Source: Snodgrassella communis (lineage in GTDB: Bacteria; Pseudomonadota; Gammaproteobacteria; Burkholderiales; Neisseriaceae). Taken from it: 51,283 nucleotides of DNA. The DNA is taken from positions 1 to 51,283 of the forward strand of contig NZ_CAJZCD010000010.1 of the NCBI RefSeq assembly GCF_914768045.1, read 5' to 3'. Position 1 is the stretch's first letter; each line of letters opens with the position of its first letter. Positions 25,533-35,610 of the stretch are shown piece after piece. Under the pieces are notes generated by a model. That model made no database searches. It was not told where the DNA came from and worked only from the letters and a program-made list of their open reading frames with translations. The position numbers were made by a program, and so were the translations under genes.

Positions 25533-26386
25533 AAATAATCAATCTCCCCCTCAAATACGGTCTGCACCGGGCCTTTCATCCAGACATGAGCATCTGGCTG
25601 TTGCTGCCAACTTATCGATAGCAGCCCCCCGGGTAAACTAACCTGTACTGGCTTATCATCAGCCAATACTCCCAGACTGATTCCGGCTACCGCTGCCGCA
25701 CATGCGCCAGTACCACAAGCTTGTGTTTCCCCAACACCGCGCTCAAAAACACGCAAGCGAATCTGGTGTGGTGACAGTATTTGCATAAATCCCACATTAA
25801 CCCGCTGTGGAAATTGTCTGTGGTTTTCAATTGCTGCGCCGAGCCGATGTACTGGTGCCCGGTCGATGTCTTCCACAACCATAACGGCGTGCGGATTACC
25901 CATATTGATACAGGTCACATCAACCGTATCATTTCCGATAACCAGCTGATGGCTGATACGCTGGGCATCATCTTCATCAATGGCAGCAAACGGAATCTGT
26001 TCGGGCGCAAATAATGGCACGCCCATATCCACGGTTACTGTACCATCATCATTTAAATGCGGCACAATCACCCCACCTGCCGTTTCTACCACAATCTGTT
26101 GCTTGTTGGTTAAACCTTTATCATAGACAAAGCGGGCAAAACAGCGTGCACCATTGCCACACTGTTCTACTTCCGAACCATCAGCATTAAAGATGCGGTA
26201 ACGAAAATCAGCTTTTGCAGTCTGCGGCGCTTCAATCAAAAGAAGCTGGTCAAATCCTACACCGGTATGCCGTTGTGCCCATGCAGCAATAGGTGCGGTA
26301 GTCGGGTCAAATTTCTGGTTGATACCATCAATAACCATGAAATCATTACCCAAACCATGCATTTTGGTAAATTTTAATTTTGTCAT
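25529..26386 (-). CDS. dapF: diaminopimelate epimerase
   Basis: DapF, 285 residues, converts LL-DAP to meso-DAP for lysine and peptidoglycan. The two catalytic cysteines are Cys76 in [15 protein letters not shown] and Cys224 in [13 protein letters not shown], and the two pseudo-symmetric halves are of normal length. The opening [16 protein letters not shown] is a strong family match. It is the first gene of the dapF-DUF484-membrane protein operon. Upstream, at 26437-26454, lies a small dyad (TTATCG, six-base spacer, CGATAA) that could be an operator. Confidence 0.96.
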   Translation of the reverse strand: MTKLKFTKMHGLGNDFMVIDGINQKFDPTTAPIAAWAQRHTGVGFDQLLLIEAPQTAKADFRYRIFNADGSEVEQCGNGARCFARFVYDKGLTNKQQIVVETAGGVIVPHLNDDGTVTVDMGVPLFAPEQIPFAAIDEDDAQRISHQLVIGNDTVDVTCINMGNPHAVMVVEDIDRAPVHRLGAAIENHRQFPQRVNVGFMQILSPHQIRLRVFERGVGETQACGTGACAAAVAGISLGVLADDKPVQVSLPGGLLSISWQQQPDAHVWMKGPVQTVFEGEIDYL

Positions 26387-26696
26387 AAGCCACTCAGTCT
26401 GTCATTACAGCAGGTCTAAGTGGCTATGATACCGATTTATCGTGATAACGATAAGTTATGAACATCACTAAAGACAAAAATCTTTACATAGATATGATTT
26501 TGAAAAGAAGTTTATCTGCAATTTTGCATATTTCATCTTTTAAATCAGAATTAGCCTGAATAGCAAATAATATATATTTATATTTTGGGCTACGGCTTGG
26601 TAATTCCGATATATAAAGCATTTATTAAAAATTTAAGCTGCCTGATTACTCTAATACCAAATATACCGGCATAAATATACCTCGAATTTTGCTCAA
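26387..26696. other. gap upstream of dapF and downstream of a LysR remnant
   Basis: About 310 bp. It contains the dyad TTATCG-TGATAA-CGATAA at 26437-26454 near dapF. The remainder is AT-rich with no gene seen. AAGCTGCCTGAT at 26636-26647, a degenerate uptake-sequence-like word, is also present. Confidence 0.45.
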
Positions 26697-26924
26697 TCAT
26701 TTGATATTTTGAATGAAGTAATCGGTAAAAACCCTTAATTTTTCTGACTTTCTATGCGATTCAGGGTAAAGAAAGCAAAATTGCCATAAATGATTAATAA
26801 AATATTCAGGTAAAATTTCAACCAATTTATTATTCTGTAGCTCATCATACACTGCAAATTTAAACAAATGTACAATTGCACAATCATTCAATGCTAGAAA
26901 CTTAGTCGCAAGAATATTGTCAAG
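26697..26924 (-). pseudogene. C-terminal remnant of a LysR-type regulator
   Basis: About 75 codons match the end of a LysR-family effector domain: FAVYDELQNNKLVEILPEYF, then the typical FLYPESHRKSEKLRVFTDYFIQNI close. The DNA-binding domain and most of the effector domain are missing, and a stop codon (TAG) lies right before the fragment. It abuts the broken EamA gene on the same strand, which suggests that one deletion removed the middle of a transporter-regulator pair. Confidence 0.7.
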
Positions 26925-26938
26925 CACCTATATCTGGT

Positions 26939-27531
26939 TCAAATAATGAAAATTTCTTTCTGAATATTCCATCTATATACTGAATTCATAACATTGGCAA
27001 AATAGGTATAAATTACCCAGCAAACAGTGGCTGCCAGTAATAACAAATCACCAATAAAACTAGATGAAGCCATCAAATGACTGAAATTACCATTAGTAAT
27101 AACCAAAACTATGCCGGCAAAAGCTATTAGCATATAGAAACTGGTTTTAGTATCGGGGAAATTACGATTAATAATGCATGTTAAAGCAAACGATAATAAG
27201 GGCATGAGTGCTAATATAATATTTGCATGTTCTGCTGATGAATAACCGATTCCTATGAATGTGAGAAAATTTAGCCATGCAAAGCCGATACTTCCGAAAA
27301 CCAAAGTAGTAAGGTTTTACCTTCAGTCTGATAACTTTGTTTTCCTTCCAGAATAATTAATATCACACTGACAAGCACTGCGCCTAAAACATAACGGATG
27401 AAGGTAAGGTAATAGCCATCAATACCTGAAGATACTGCATGTTTGGATGCTGAATACATAATTCCCCAGCCTATTACCGTAATTAATAAATAAACAATAC
27501 TTCTGCAACCATGTTGCTTGTTTATGCTCAT
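26939..27531 (-). pseudogene. EamA/DMT-family transporter, frameshifted and truncated
   Basis: The start codon at 27531 (MSINKQHGCRSIVYLLITVIGWG) opens a typical EamA protein that runs for about 86 residues. The frame then breaks at 27297-27300, where a TTTT run appears to have lost one T: adding one T gives TLLLWFFGSIGFAWLN and restores the family sequence. The continuation (FGSIGFAWLNFLTFIGIGYSSAEHANIILALMPLLSFAL) carries the first EamA domain to its end, but the protein stops after about 200 residues in total instead of about 300. The LysR remnant follows immediately. One base error in the assembly could explain the frameshift but not the truncation. Confidence 0.75.
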
Positions 27532-27720
27532 GTCTTTTAACCTAAAATAAATTGTACTGTATATTGTTATAATCCGTTTCAAGTAAAAGAACATTATAGG
27601 ATGGGTAATAAGTATTGTTACATCAGGGAATAAATCAGATCCTGCCACACCAATAATAAGACCTGTCATTTATTCAAATAAGCATATATCAAATATACAT
27701 TTATTAGCTTAAATCACCAC

Positions 27721-28656
27721 TCAAATCGCTAATAGATTCATAACCGGCGGCTGAACCAGCATCAGCACTATCGGCAAGGTAATCAGGCTTAATACCGTAC
27801 TGAAAAAAGTAGCTGAAGAAACCAATTGCGGTTTGGTGTTGAACTGCACGGAAATCAAAGTAGTATTAGCTGCTGTTGGCATGGCGGCAAGAACAATCAA
27901 TATTTTTTTCGCCATCAGGTCTATCGGCATAAAATACACCAGCAGCAACGCCCACAGGGGTGATGCCATCAATCGGACTACCAGCGCAAAACTTATTTTG
28001 GCAACTTCAATTTGTCTGATATGTAACGTAGCCAATTGCATACCCAGAATCAGCATGATTACCGGAATAGAAGAATCCCCTATCATGCCCACAGCCAGCA
28101 TAATTTCTTTACTCAGGGGAATATGCAGCAATTGAAATATCAGCCCGAACAAAGCACCATAGACAATCGGCATCCGTAAAACTTTTTTCAGTATCGTCCG
28201 CTGGCTGACACCTTCGACATCACTGCTGCCTTTGGCTGCATAATAGGTACCGAGAGTACTCATGATAAACTGCTGCAATACCATCAGGATAACAGCGACA
28301 TCAAAACCAGCAGAACCGAAAAACACCAGAATTACCGGCGTACCGTAGTTACCGTTATTCATAAAACATGACGCCAGAATCAGGGCACAATTATCCTGAT
28401 TCTGGTAATGACACACTTTCGACCAGAGATAAACCAGTATAATCAGCCCAACACATAAAGCCAGTACATAAAAGGCATAATAAGCGTAGGCAGCAGTTAA
28501 CTGATGGGTATAAAACGTTTTAAAAGCTAAAAATGGCGAAAGAATATACAACGATAATTTTGATAAACTGGCAATATCAAATTTTAATACTTTCTGCGCT
28601 ATAAAACCTGTGACAAAAATACCAAATACAGGTAATAGAATTATCAAAAAATGCAT
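27721..28656 (-). CDS. AEC family transporter
   Basis: A protein of 311 residues with about ten hydrophobic segments, of the auxin efflux carrier family. Typical blocks are GFIAQKVLKFD and SLSKLSLYILSPFLAFKTF at the N-terminus, ASCFMNNGNYGTPVILVFFGSAGFDVAVI in the middle and the C-terminal LAAMPTAANTTLISVQFNTKP motif. Bacterial members move malate, malonate or similar acids, but the substrate here is unknown. AGAAAG precedes the ATG. It stands alone between the pseudogene area and dgkA. Confidence 0.88.
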   Translation of the reverse strand: MHFLIILLPVFGIFVTGFIAQKVLKFDIASLSKLSLYILSPFLAFKTFYTHQLTAAYAYYAFYVLALCVGLIILVYLWSKVCHYQNQDNCALILASCFMNNGNYGTPVILVFFGSAGFDVAVILMVLQQFIMSTLGTYYAAKGSSDVEGVSQRTILKKVLRMPIVYGALFGLIFQLLHIPLSKEIMLAVGMIGDSSIPVIMLILGMQLATLHIRQIEVAKISFALVVRLMASPLWALLLVYFMPIDLMAKKILIVLAAMPTAANTTLISVQFNTKPQLVSSATFFSTVLSLITLPIVLMLVQPPVMNLLAI

Positions 28657-28773
28657 TGTTTACTTTCTATTATTCAGACAGCAGCCAGACCTATATTCAG
28701 TCAACAATTCCTGTATAAAGTTAAAAATAGCCGTATCAGCAATCCAACTGTCTAGAGTAGAAATACAATATTT

Positions 28774-29181
28774 TTAAAACCAGTTAACCAGATAATCACG
28801 CCATAATGCCAATGACCACAAAACAGCCAGAAGTAGCATAGTTAACAACTGAGCGGCTGAGGCTGTATCTTTGGCACGTTTGGCCAAAGGATGTTTAGCC
28901 AGTGAGGTATGATCTACGGCTGCCTCAATAGCGGTATTAAACAGTTCAACAATCCAGCTTAAAAATGAAGCCATAATCAATACCATCCGTGTCAGCATAC
29001 CAAAATCCAGTACGAACACCAGTATAATCAGTACGCTGTTTAATAATAACAACTGACGAAAGCCTGATTCGCTACAGGCGGCTTTCAAACCAGCCAGAGA
29101 ATAACCATAAGCATTGAATATACGGCGTAAACCTTTTTTACCTTTAATATTTATGGCATACTGATTGTTATTTTCAGGCAT
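28774..29181 (-). CDS. dgkA: diacylglycerol kinase (prokaryotic type)
   Basis: DgkA, 135 residues, is an inner-membrane trimer that phosphorylates diacylglycerol and recycles lipid from periplasmic glucan synthesis. The family signature reads ELFNTAIEAAVDHTS, followed by HPLAKRAKDTASAAQ, with three transmembrane segments. The usual signature has Arg after Val-Asp; here it is His. AAAGGGA lies about 12 bases before the ATG. It follows gshB with a 51-bp gap and is probably the last gene of the gshA-trpS-gshB-dgkA run. Confidence 0.93.
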   Translation of the reverse strand: MPENNNQYAINIKGKKGLRRIFNAYGYSLAGLKAACSESGFRQLLLLNSVLIILVFVLDFGMLTRMVLIMASFLSWIVELFNTAIEAAVDHTSLAKHPLAKRAKDTASAAQLLTMLLLAVLWSLALWRDYLVNWF

Positions 29182-29232
29182 AACAATAATTTTTCCCTTT
29201 TATCATCTGATTTTTATAGAATATATGAAAAG

Positions 29233-30204
29233 CTACACAGGTGAACCATGCAAGCGCGCCGCTTCTTCCACAGCATCGGCAAACAATGCGGCTACGTCAC
29301 AATCGGTTTGTTTACTTATTTCCTGAAAACCAGTCGGGCTGGTGACATTGATTTCAGTGAGGTAATCACCAATTACATCCAGCCCCGCCAGTAAAATACC
29401 TCTGCGTACCAGTTCTGGCGTCAGTGTTTCTGCAATCTGTCGATCACGTTCACTTAACGGCTGTGCTACACCTTGGCCACCAGCAGCCAGATTGCCACGC
29501 GTTTCACCCTTTTGCGGGATACGTGCCAACGCATACGGCACTACTCTGCCGCCGATAATCAGTATGCGTTTATCGCCATGAACAATTTCGGGAATATAAC
29601 GTTGTGCCATAATGGTACGGCTATCCAGGCGCATCAGCATTTCCAGAATACTGCCAATATTGGGATCGTTCTGTTTTAGACGAAAGATGCCCATCCCGCC
29701 CATTCCATCCAACGGCTTGATAATAATATCTTGATATTCATTTAGAAACGCCCGCACATCAGCTGCGTGCGTCGTAACCAGCGTTGGGGCGGTAAACTCA
29801 GGAAAATCCAGAATGGCCAGCTTTTCATTAAAGTCACGCATTGCCTGACCACTGTTGTACACATAGGCACCCTGTTTGGCGGCCAGTGTCAACAATTGCG
29901 TAGCATACAGATACTGCATATCAAAAGGCGGATCGGTACGCATGATAACCGCATCAAAACGATTCAGTGGGCATTGTTGCGGTGGCAAAGGTTTAAACCA
30001 GTCATGATCATGCTCATTTCTGGCATCAGTAAAGCTGAACTCGCTTGCACTGGCCACAACACATTCCTGTTGCACACTTAACTGACTGGCTAATGTATGA
30101 AACAATTTCCAGCCACGTCTGGCCATCTCCCGCATCATGGCATACGTGGTGTCTTTATAGGTTTTAAAACCTGCCATCGGGTCGGCAATAAATAGGATTT
30201 TCAT
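29233..30204 (-). CDS. gshB: glutathione synthase
   Basis: GshB, 323 residues, is an ATP-grasp enzyme that adds glycine to gamma-glutamylcysteine. The opening [32 protein letters not shown] matches the family. The ATP-grasp core shows [18 protein letters not shown] and the late [23 protein letters not shown] block, which holds the metal ligands. Length fits proteobacterial GshB. It lies 67 bp behind trpS, which in turn follows gshA, so both glutathione genes sit on one strand with trpS between them. Confidence 0.96.
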   Translation of the reverse strand: MKILFIADPMAGFKTYKDTTYAMMREMARRGWKLFHTLASQLSVQQECVVASASEFSFTDARNEHDHDWFKPLPPQQCPLNRFDAVIMRTDPPFDMQYLYATQLLTLAAKQGAYVYNSGQAMRDFNEKLAILDFPEFTAPTLVTTHAADVRAFLNEYQDIIIKPLDGMGGMGIFRLKQNDPNIGSILEMLMRLDSRTIMAQRYIPEIVHGDKRILIIGGRVVPYALARIPQKGETRGNLAAGGQGVAQPLSERDRQIAETLTPELVRRGILLAGLDVIGDYLTEINVTSPTGFQEISKQTDCDVAALFADAVEEAARLHGSPV

Positions 30205-30271
30205 TGAGTTTACCTGTCGGAGTGTTTATCCGGCAGGGAGAGTCATTTTCCCTTCCGGATAAAAATATACT

Positions 30272-31282
30272 CTATTTTAATGAACGGATACCCACTGCTT
30301 CGCGTACTGCCTCCAGTAGTGGTCGTGCCTGCTGGCGCGCTTTTACAGCACCAGCCTGCAAAATATCTTCAATCAGAGCAGGCTGTGCGTTCAGTTGTGC
30401 AAAGCGTTCACGCTTCTCAGCCAGTTCCTCATTGATTTTTGCCGCCAGAATTTTCTTGGCTTCACCCCAGGCCAGTCCATCTGCGAGCATTTGTGTAAAC
30501 TGGTCGGTTTCTGCTGGTGTGGCAAATGCCTTGTAAATATCAAACAAGGGACTTTCATCCGGCTGTTTCGCTTCGCCGGGTTCTTTCAGATTAGTGACAA
30601 TCTTATTAACTGCTTTCTGCAATTTCTTTTCAGATTCAAACAATGGAATGGTATTGCCATAACTTTTGCTCATTTTACGGCCATCCAATCCCACAAGTGT
30701 TTCAACATTGTCGTCGATTTGTGCTTCCGGCAAGGTAAACAACGGTTTGAAACGATGATTGAAACGGCCGGCAATATCGCGAGCCATTTCCAGATGCTGA
30801 ATCTGGTCTCGTCCGACAGGTACTTTATCTGCATTAAACATCAGAATATCAGCACTCATGAGCATCGGATAACAAAACAACCCCATTTCAATACCATGAT
30901 CTGGATCTTCCTGCCCTTTATCTGCATTTTCCTGCATGGCTGCCTTATAGGCATGTGCTCGGTTCATTAGACCCTTGGCAGTATTACAGGTAAGAATCCA
31001 GTTTAATTCCATTATTTCCGGAATATCAGTCTGTCGATAAAACGTGGTACGTTCTGGATCAAGACCACAGGCAAGCCAAGTTGCCGCCACTGCTTTTGTA
31101 GATTCATATACCTTTTCCGGGTCATGACATTTAATCAGGGCATGATAGTCTGATAAAAATAAAAATGATTCTACATCTTGATTCAGGCTAGCCTGAATAG
31201 CCGGTCGAATTGCACCAACATAATTACCCAGATGCGGTATCCCGCTAGGGGTAACGCCGGTTAATACTCGAGTTTTTTTCAT
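30272..31282 (-). CDS. trpS: tryptophan-tRNA ligase
   Basis: TrpS, 336 residues, charges tRNA-Trp. The class I HIGH-type motif is PSGIPHLGN at 12-20 and the KMSKS loop is at 203-207 in [13 protein letters not shown]. The middle block [35 protein letters not shown] is strongly conserved. The C-terminal [30 protein letters not shown] fits the anticodon-binding end. It is placed between gshA and gshB on the same strand. I see no T-box or Trp-rich leader upstream. Confidence 0.97.
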   Translation of the reverse strand: MKKTRVLTGVTPSGIPHLGNYVGAIRPAIQASLNQDVESFLFLSDYHALIKCHDPEKVYESTKAVAATWLACGLDPERTTFYRQTDIPEIMELNWILTCNTAKGLMNRAHAYKAAMQENADKGQEDPDHGIEMGLFCYPMLMSADILMFNADKVPVGRDQIQHLEMARDIAGRFNHRFKPLFTLPEAQIDDNVETLVGLDGRKMSKSYGNTIPLFESEKKLQKAVNKIVTNLKEPGEAKQPDESPLFDIYKAFATPAETDQFTQMLADGLAWGEAKKILAAKINEELAEKRERFAQLNAQPALIEDILQAGAVKARQQARPLLEAVREAVGIRSLK

Positions 31283-31382
31283 TCTGTATACAACTTTATC
31301 AATAGCGATTTATGAGAATTGAAGCTGATTTCCGGATTTCTGGAAATCAGCACTACACCACAATCAAATCAGTTTAAACAAG

Positions 31383-32744
31383 CTAAACAGCTGCCTCAGG
31401 CATATTTTCCAGCTCAATAGCGGCGGCTAGTAAGGATAATCTGGCCAGTACACCATACACATACAAACGGGTGCTTTCGCAATCACTGGCCTGAGTAGCA
31501 TTTTCCGTTTGTGGAATACTCAGCTGATCCCAGGGCTTAAACTGGCGTTTACTTGCTGCTTCATCTTCGGCATCCTGTTCTTCCAGCGAAGCAATATTGC
31601 AATTCAATGGTACAAAATGCATACCTACAGCATTAAGATTCTCATCTGGTCCACGATCCTGATGTACGCGATAAAAACCACCAATAACGAATCTGTCCAT
31701 CATATATACCACTGGTTCTGCTGTTGCACCATGCAGTGTTTCATAAGTATAGATACCCTCCTGCACGATGACTTCGCTAACTTCCAGCCCTTCTTTGATT
31801 TTGGCCATTTTATTGCGTTTTTTGCGATTGAGCCCGCGTACTTCTTCAGCCGAATGCACACTCATCACACCCATGCCATAAGTACCGGCATCGGCTTTAA
31901 CAATAACAAAAGGTTTATCCTGAATCCCCAACTCATCATATTTGTGCTGAATACGCTGCAACAGCCGTTCCACAGTTTCGGCCAGACGATTTTCTCCTTC
32001 ATGACTAGTGAAATCGAGCCCGCTGCACACTTCAAAATAGGGATTAATTGTCCACTCATCTATACCTACCAGCTGAGCAAATTCTGCCGCCACCTGATTG
32101 TAAGCATGAAAATGGGTACTTTTACGCCTCGTGGTCCAGCCAGCTTTCACTGGCGGTAACAATGTCTGCTCCAGACCCTGTAAAATTTCTGGTACACCAC
32201 CAGACAAATCATTGTTTAACAGAATCATACATGGTGTAAACCCATCAGCCAACTGTAAACGGTTTGACTGCCGCTGTACTGGTTCCAGAGTAATGTGGTC
32301 ACCAAGTGCGGTTTCAAGCGTGGTTATCTGAGTAATTTCAGGGTTTAGTGTACCAATACGGACGTTTAAACCAACTTGCCGCAGAATTGAATACAAAGCA
32401 TAAACATTTTGCAGATAAAAAGTATTCCGCGTATGGTTCTCTGGGATTAACAATACTGAATGTGCTTCAGCACAAGCACGTTCCACCGCATCCTGCGCAG
32501 CTACCGACGCCAGATGCAGAAAAGCAGGATTCAGATTATTAAAACCACCCGGAAACAGATTCATATCTATACTGGCTAATTTATATCCGCTGTTACGGAT
32601 GTCCACCGATCCGTAAAAAGGAACGTGGTGATGTCGCCATTGAGCACGAAACCATGATTCAATTTGGGTTTGTCTGGCTAAAATTGCACGTTCAAAATTC
32701 TGCAACTCAGTACGATGCGCTGCGGCCACATCAGGTAAACTCAT
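31383..32744 (-). CDS. gshA: glutamate-cysteine ligase (proteobacterial 450-residue type)
   Basis: A 453-residue enzyme that makes gamma-glutamylcysteine. It belongs to the GshA type found in Acidithiobacillus and many betaproteobacteria, not to the E. coli type. Typical blocks are VDIRNSGYKLASIDMNLFPGGFNNL, a central NDLSGGVPEIL, and the ATP-binding stretch FVIVKADAGTYGMGVMSV, followed by VQEGIYTYETLHGATAEPVVYMMDRFVIGGFYRVH. AAGGAA precedes the ATG. It is the first gene of the gshA-trpS-gshB-dgkA run and is divergent from leuC across a 278-bp region. Confidence 0.93.
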   Translation of the reverse strand: MSLPDVAAAHRTELQNFERAILARQTQIESWFRAQWRHHHVPFYGSVDIRNSGYKLASIDMNLFPGGFNNLNPAFLHLASVAAQDAVERACAEAHSVLLIPENHTRNTFYLQNVYALYSILRQVGLNVRIGTLNPEITQITTLETALGDHITLEPVQRQSNRLQLADGFTPCMILLNNDLSGGVPEILQGLEQTLLPPVKAGWTTRRKSTHFHAYNQVAAEFAQLVGIDEWTINPYFEVCSGLDFTSHEGENRLAETVERLLQRIQHKYDELGIQDKPFVIVKADAGTYGMGVMSVHSAEEVRGLNRKKRNKMAKIKEGLEVSEVIVQEGIYTYETLHGATAEPVVYMMDRFVIGGFYRVHQDRGPDENLNAVGMHFVPLNCNIASLEEQDAEDEAASKRQFKPWDQLSIPQTENATQASDCESTRLYVYGVLARLSLLAAAIELENMPEAAV

Positions 32745-32882
32745 ATTTCATTCCTTTCTACATTCACACTCAGCATTTTTGCTTCATATGGCAGTTATTA
32801 TTATAACAATAAACAACAATTCAGCAGAAAACAGTAAATTTAATCATTAACAGAATGGTTCAGCCATACCAACCAATAAAGA

Positions 32883-32972
32883 TTAGACATTTAGTCTAAA
32901 AATAACTTAGATTTTTACTAAAAAACATAGATTTTTTTATTTTTAGACAAAATACTTGTAAATCTGTCTTAA
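32883..32972. promoter_or_regulatory. paired inverted repeats upstream of leuC
   Basis: The dyad TTAGAC-N5-GTCTAA lies at 32883-32899. A second, wider dyad TTAGACA (32943-32949) ... TGTCTTAA (32965-32972) repeats the same half-sites about 60 bp closer to leuC. Two copies of one half-site motif between the divergent gshA and leuC look like an operator for a dimeric regulator. No identity can be given. Confidence 0.5.
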
Positions 32973-33022
32973 CAGTATTAAGATGCCTCACACATAAATC
33001 ATGACAAAACAAAGCCACTATA

Positions 33023-34438
33023 ATGAAAGCACAAACCCTCTATGAAAAACTGTGGAATAGCCATATTGTCCAAGAACAGTCAGATGGTACAGTTTTACTT
33101 TATATCGACCGCCATCTGGTGCATGAAGTAACCAGCCCGCAAGCTTTTGAAGGTCTGAAACTGGCGCATCGCCCGCTCTGGCGGGAACAAAGTATTGTGG
33201 CCACAGCGGATCACAATACCCCTACCGATCATTGGGATAAGGGTATTACCGACCCAATATCCAAACTACAGGTTCAGACGCTGGATAGAAATATTCATGA
33301 TTTTGGCGTACAGAAATATTATCCGTTTCAAAATATCAATCAGGGAATTGTCCATGTAGTTGGCCCCGAACAAGGTGCCACTTTACCGGGCATGACCGTA
33401 GTATGTGGTGATTCGCATACCTCCACGCATGGTGCATTCGGTGCACTTGCTCATGGTATCGGTACGTCAGAAGTAGAACATGTGATGGCAACTCAGTGTA
33501 TTACCGCCAAAAAATCACAAACCATGCTGATTGAAATTGATGGCATTCTCAAACCGGGCATCACTGCCAAAGATATTGCCTTATATATCATCGGCCAGAT
33601 TGGTACAGCTGGCGGAACTGGCTACGCAATTGAATTTGGAGGCGAAGCCATACGCAATTTATCGATGGAAGGGCGTATGACACTATGCAATATGGCCATT
33701 GAAGCCGGTGCCCGCTCCGGTCTGGTTGCAGTAGACCAGACAACAATCGATTACATTAAAGGCCGCCATTTCGCACCCAAAGAAGCTTTATGGGAGCAGG
33801 CGGTCAGCTACTGGCAAACGCTGGTGTCTGATGAAGGCGCATACTTTGATAAAACTTATCATTTTAACGCCGCAGATATAGAACCTCAGGTTACATGGGG
33901 CACATCACCGGAAATGGTTATCGCAATAAATCAACGCATACCTGATCCGGCTGCTGAGGTTGATCCGGTTAAACGCGAAGGTATGCAGCGCGCTTTACAA
34001 TATATGGGGTTAACTGCTGGCACACCAATAAATGAAATTCCGGTTGATGTGGTATTTATCGGTTCTTGCACCAACGGGCGCATTGAGGACTTGCGTATCG
34101 CCGCTAAAGTGGCAGAAGGGCAACACAAAGCAGACAATGTGAAAAGAGTCTTAATTGTGCCCGGGTCAGGTGTGGTTAAACAGCAGGCGGAAGCCGAAGG
34201 TCTGGACAAAATCTTCATTGCAGCCGGTTTTGAATGGCGAGAACCGGGCTGTTCCATGTGTTTGGCCATGAATGCCGACCGTTTACAGCCACAGGAACGC
34301 TGTGCGTCTACATCCAACCGTAATTTTGAAGGCCGGCAAGGCAACGGCGGCCGTACTCATCTGGTTAGCCCAGCCATGGCTGCCGCTGCTGCAATTACCG
34401 GACATTTTACCGACGTGCGACAAATATACAGTGAATAA
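33023..34438 (+). CDS. leuC: 3-isopropylmalate dehydratase large subunit
   Basis: LeuC, 471 residues, carries the 4Fe-4S cluster of isopropylmalate isomerase in leucine synthesis. The cluster ligands are Cys349 (GSCTNGR) and Cys410 and Cys413 ([10 protein letters not shown]). The substrate-binding [26 protein letters not shown] and [27 protein letters not shown] blocks are intact. Length fits the family. It is divergent from gshA. LeuD lies 435 bp downstream, with two tiny lipoprotein genes between. Confidence 0.97.
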   Translation: MKAQTLYEKLWNSHIVQEQSDGTVLLYIDRHLVHEVTSPQAFEGLKLAHRPLWREQSIVATADHNTPTDHWDKGITDPISKLQVQTLDRNIHDFGVQKYYPFQNINQGIVHVVGPEQGATLPGMTVVCGDSHTSTHGAFGALAHGIGTSEVEHVMATQCITAKKSQTMLIEIDGILKPGITAKDIALYIIGQIGTAGGTGYAIEFGGEAIRNLSMEGRMTLCNMAIEAGARSGLVAVDQTTIDYIKGRHFAPKEALWEQAVSYWQTLVSDEGAYFDKTYHFNAADIEPQVTWGTSPEMVIAINQRIPDPAAEVDPVKREGMQRALQYMGLTAGTPINEIPVDVVFIGSCTNGRIEDLRIAAKVAEGQHKADNVKRVLIVPGSGVVKQQAEAEGLDKIFIAAGFEWREPGCSMCLAMNADRLQPQERCASTSNRNFEGRQGNGGRTHLVSPAMAAAAAITGHFTDVRQIYSE

Positions 34439-34523
34439 CTTGCAGTTTTAAGCCAGCAAGTGCATGATAAGCATGTAGTTCTGATTGAATTTGTTAACTT
34501 TTATCTTTGTTTAAGGAGTAAGC

Positions 34524-34649
34524 ATGAAAAAAATGTTGTTAATTGCTGCAATGGTTATGGCTGTACTCTCCGGTTGTCACACAATTCATGGAATGGGACA
34601 GGATGTAAGAGCTGGTGGTCAGCACTTATCTAATGCTGCCGATAAATAA
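34524..34649 (+). CDS. entericidin-like micro-lipoprotein, first copy
   Basis: A 41-residue predicted lipoprotein that fits the entericidin EcnA/EcnB pattern. The signal sequence ends in the lipobox LSGC (Cys18), followed by HTIHGMGQDVRAGGQHLSNA. The small mature part with Gly-x-Gly-x-Asp-x-x-x-Gly-Gly is the entericidin hallmark. TTAAGGAG lies seven bases before the ATG, a very strong site. In E. coli these peptides are envelope lipoproteins linked to a programmed-death antidote/toxin model that is not firmly settled. The second copy follows 18 bp downstream. Confidence 0.85.
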   Translation: MKKMLLIAAMVMAVLSGCHTIHGMGQDVRAGGQHLSNAADK

Positions 34650-34667
34650 TCAAACAAGGATAATATC

Positions 34668-34808
34668 ATGAAAAAACTGATGCTTTTGAGTATTGCCATT
34701 GTTGGTTTTCTGGCGGGCTGTCATACTGTTTCCGGTGTGGGTCGCGATCTCTCTTCCGGTGGTCAGGCAGTAAGTAATGCTTCTGACAACGTACGCTCAG
34801 AAATGTAA
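34668..34808 (+). CDS. entericidin-like micro-lipoprotein, second copy
   Basis: A 46-residue predicted lipoprotein with lipobox LAGC (Cys18), then [20 protein letters not shown]. It is about as similar to the first copy as paralogous entericidins A and B are to each other. AAGGA lies before the ATG. It ends in NVRSEM, a few residues longer than its neighbour. The hairpin at 34815-34834 follows directly. The pair sits inside the leu cluster between leuC and leuD. Confidence 0.85.
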   Translation: MKKLMLLSIAIVGFLAGCHTVSGVGRDLSSGGQAVSNASDNVRSEM

Positions 34809-34814
34809 CTGTAC

Positions 34815-34834
34815 GCAAGCCCGTCAGGGCTTGC
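34815..34834 (+). terminator. hairpin after the entericidin pair
   Basis: A perfect 8-bp stem GCAAGCCC / GGGCTTGC has a GTCA loop. It is followed by TCAATTCAATC, not a U run, so it may only reduce readthrough into leuD. Confidence 0.5.
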
Positions 34835-34873
34835 TCAATTCAATCATTAACTACAAAATACCAAAATACTAGC

Positions 34874-35515
34874 ATGAGATCTTTTACTACCCTTACTGCT
34901 CTGGTGGCACCTCTGGATCGCGCCAATGTAGACACAGATGCCATTATTCCAAAGCAGTTTTTAAAATCAATCAAACGTAGCGGCTTTGGCCCCAATGCAT
35001 TCGATGAATGGCGTTATCTGGATCACGGCGAACCCGGTATGGATAACAACAAACGCCCTTTAAATCCAGATTTTGTGCTTAACCAGCCACGCTATCAGGG
35101 TGCACATATTCTGCTGACACGAAAAAATTTCGGCTGTGGTTCGAGCAGGGAACACGCACCATGGGCACTGGAAGATTATGGATTCCGAGCCATTATTGCC
35201 CCCTCTTTTGCAGATATCTTTTTTAATAACTGCTATAAAAATGGTCTGTTACCCATAATTCTGCCTGAAGAAGTTGTTGAACAGCTATTTCAAGAAGTTG
35301 CTGTTCAGGAAAACTATCAGCTTAGCATCAGTCTGCCAGAACAAACCGTTAGTACACCTAATGGTAAGCACTTTCATTTTGAAATTACCGAACACCGCAA
35401 ACACTGCTTGCTCAATGGTCTGGATGAGATTGGCCTGACGCTGCAACATGCAGATGCGATTAAGGCATTTGAAATCAGACACCAGCAACAGCAGCCTTGG
35501 TTGTACCAGCTCTGA
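34874..35515 (+). CDS. leuD: 3-isopropylmalate dehydratase small subunit
   Basis: LeuD, 213 residues, is the swivel-domain partner of LeuC. Family blocks: [21 protein letters not shown], the substrate loop [14 protein letters not shown], and [17 protein letters not shown]. Length is normal for the family. No good ribosome-binding site is visible upstream. It lies 358 bp or less before leuB, with about 95 bp between the genes. Confidence 0.97.
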   Translation: MRSFTTLTALVAPLDRANVDTDAIIPKQFLKSIKRSGFGPNAFDEWRYLDHGEPGMDNNKRPLNPDFVLNQPRYQGAHILLTRKNFGCGSSREHAPWALEDYGFRAIIAPSFADIFFNNCYKNGLLPIILPEEVVEQLFQEVAVQENYQLSISLPEQTVSTPNGKHFHFEITEHRKHCLLNGLDEIGLTLQHADAIKAFEIRHQQQQPWLYQL

Positions 35516-35610
35516 TTAAATCAAATAACAATTTACTTTCCATTTATCTAAAAAACTGACTGATGACCGCAAGGCCACTGGTCAGTCATTGACACGTAGA
35601 AAGAATAAAA

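Noticed and set aside
31509-32159. Long open frame (216 codons) antisense to gshA
   Set aside because: GshA is a clear family match on the other strand; the antisense protein is Phe/His/Ile-rich shadow sequence.
32998-33045. Leucine leader peptide before leuC
   Set aside because: A short frame ([14 protein letters not shown]) overlaps the leuC start but has only one Leu and no attenuator hairpin.
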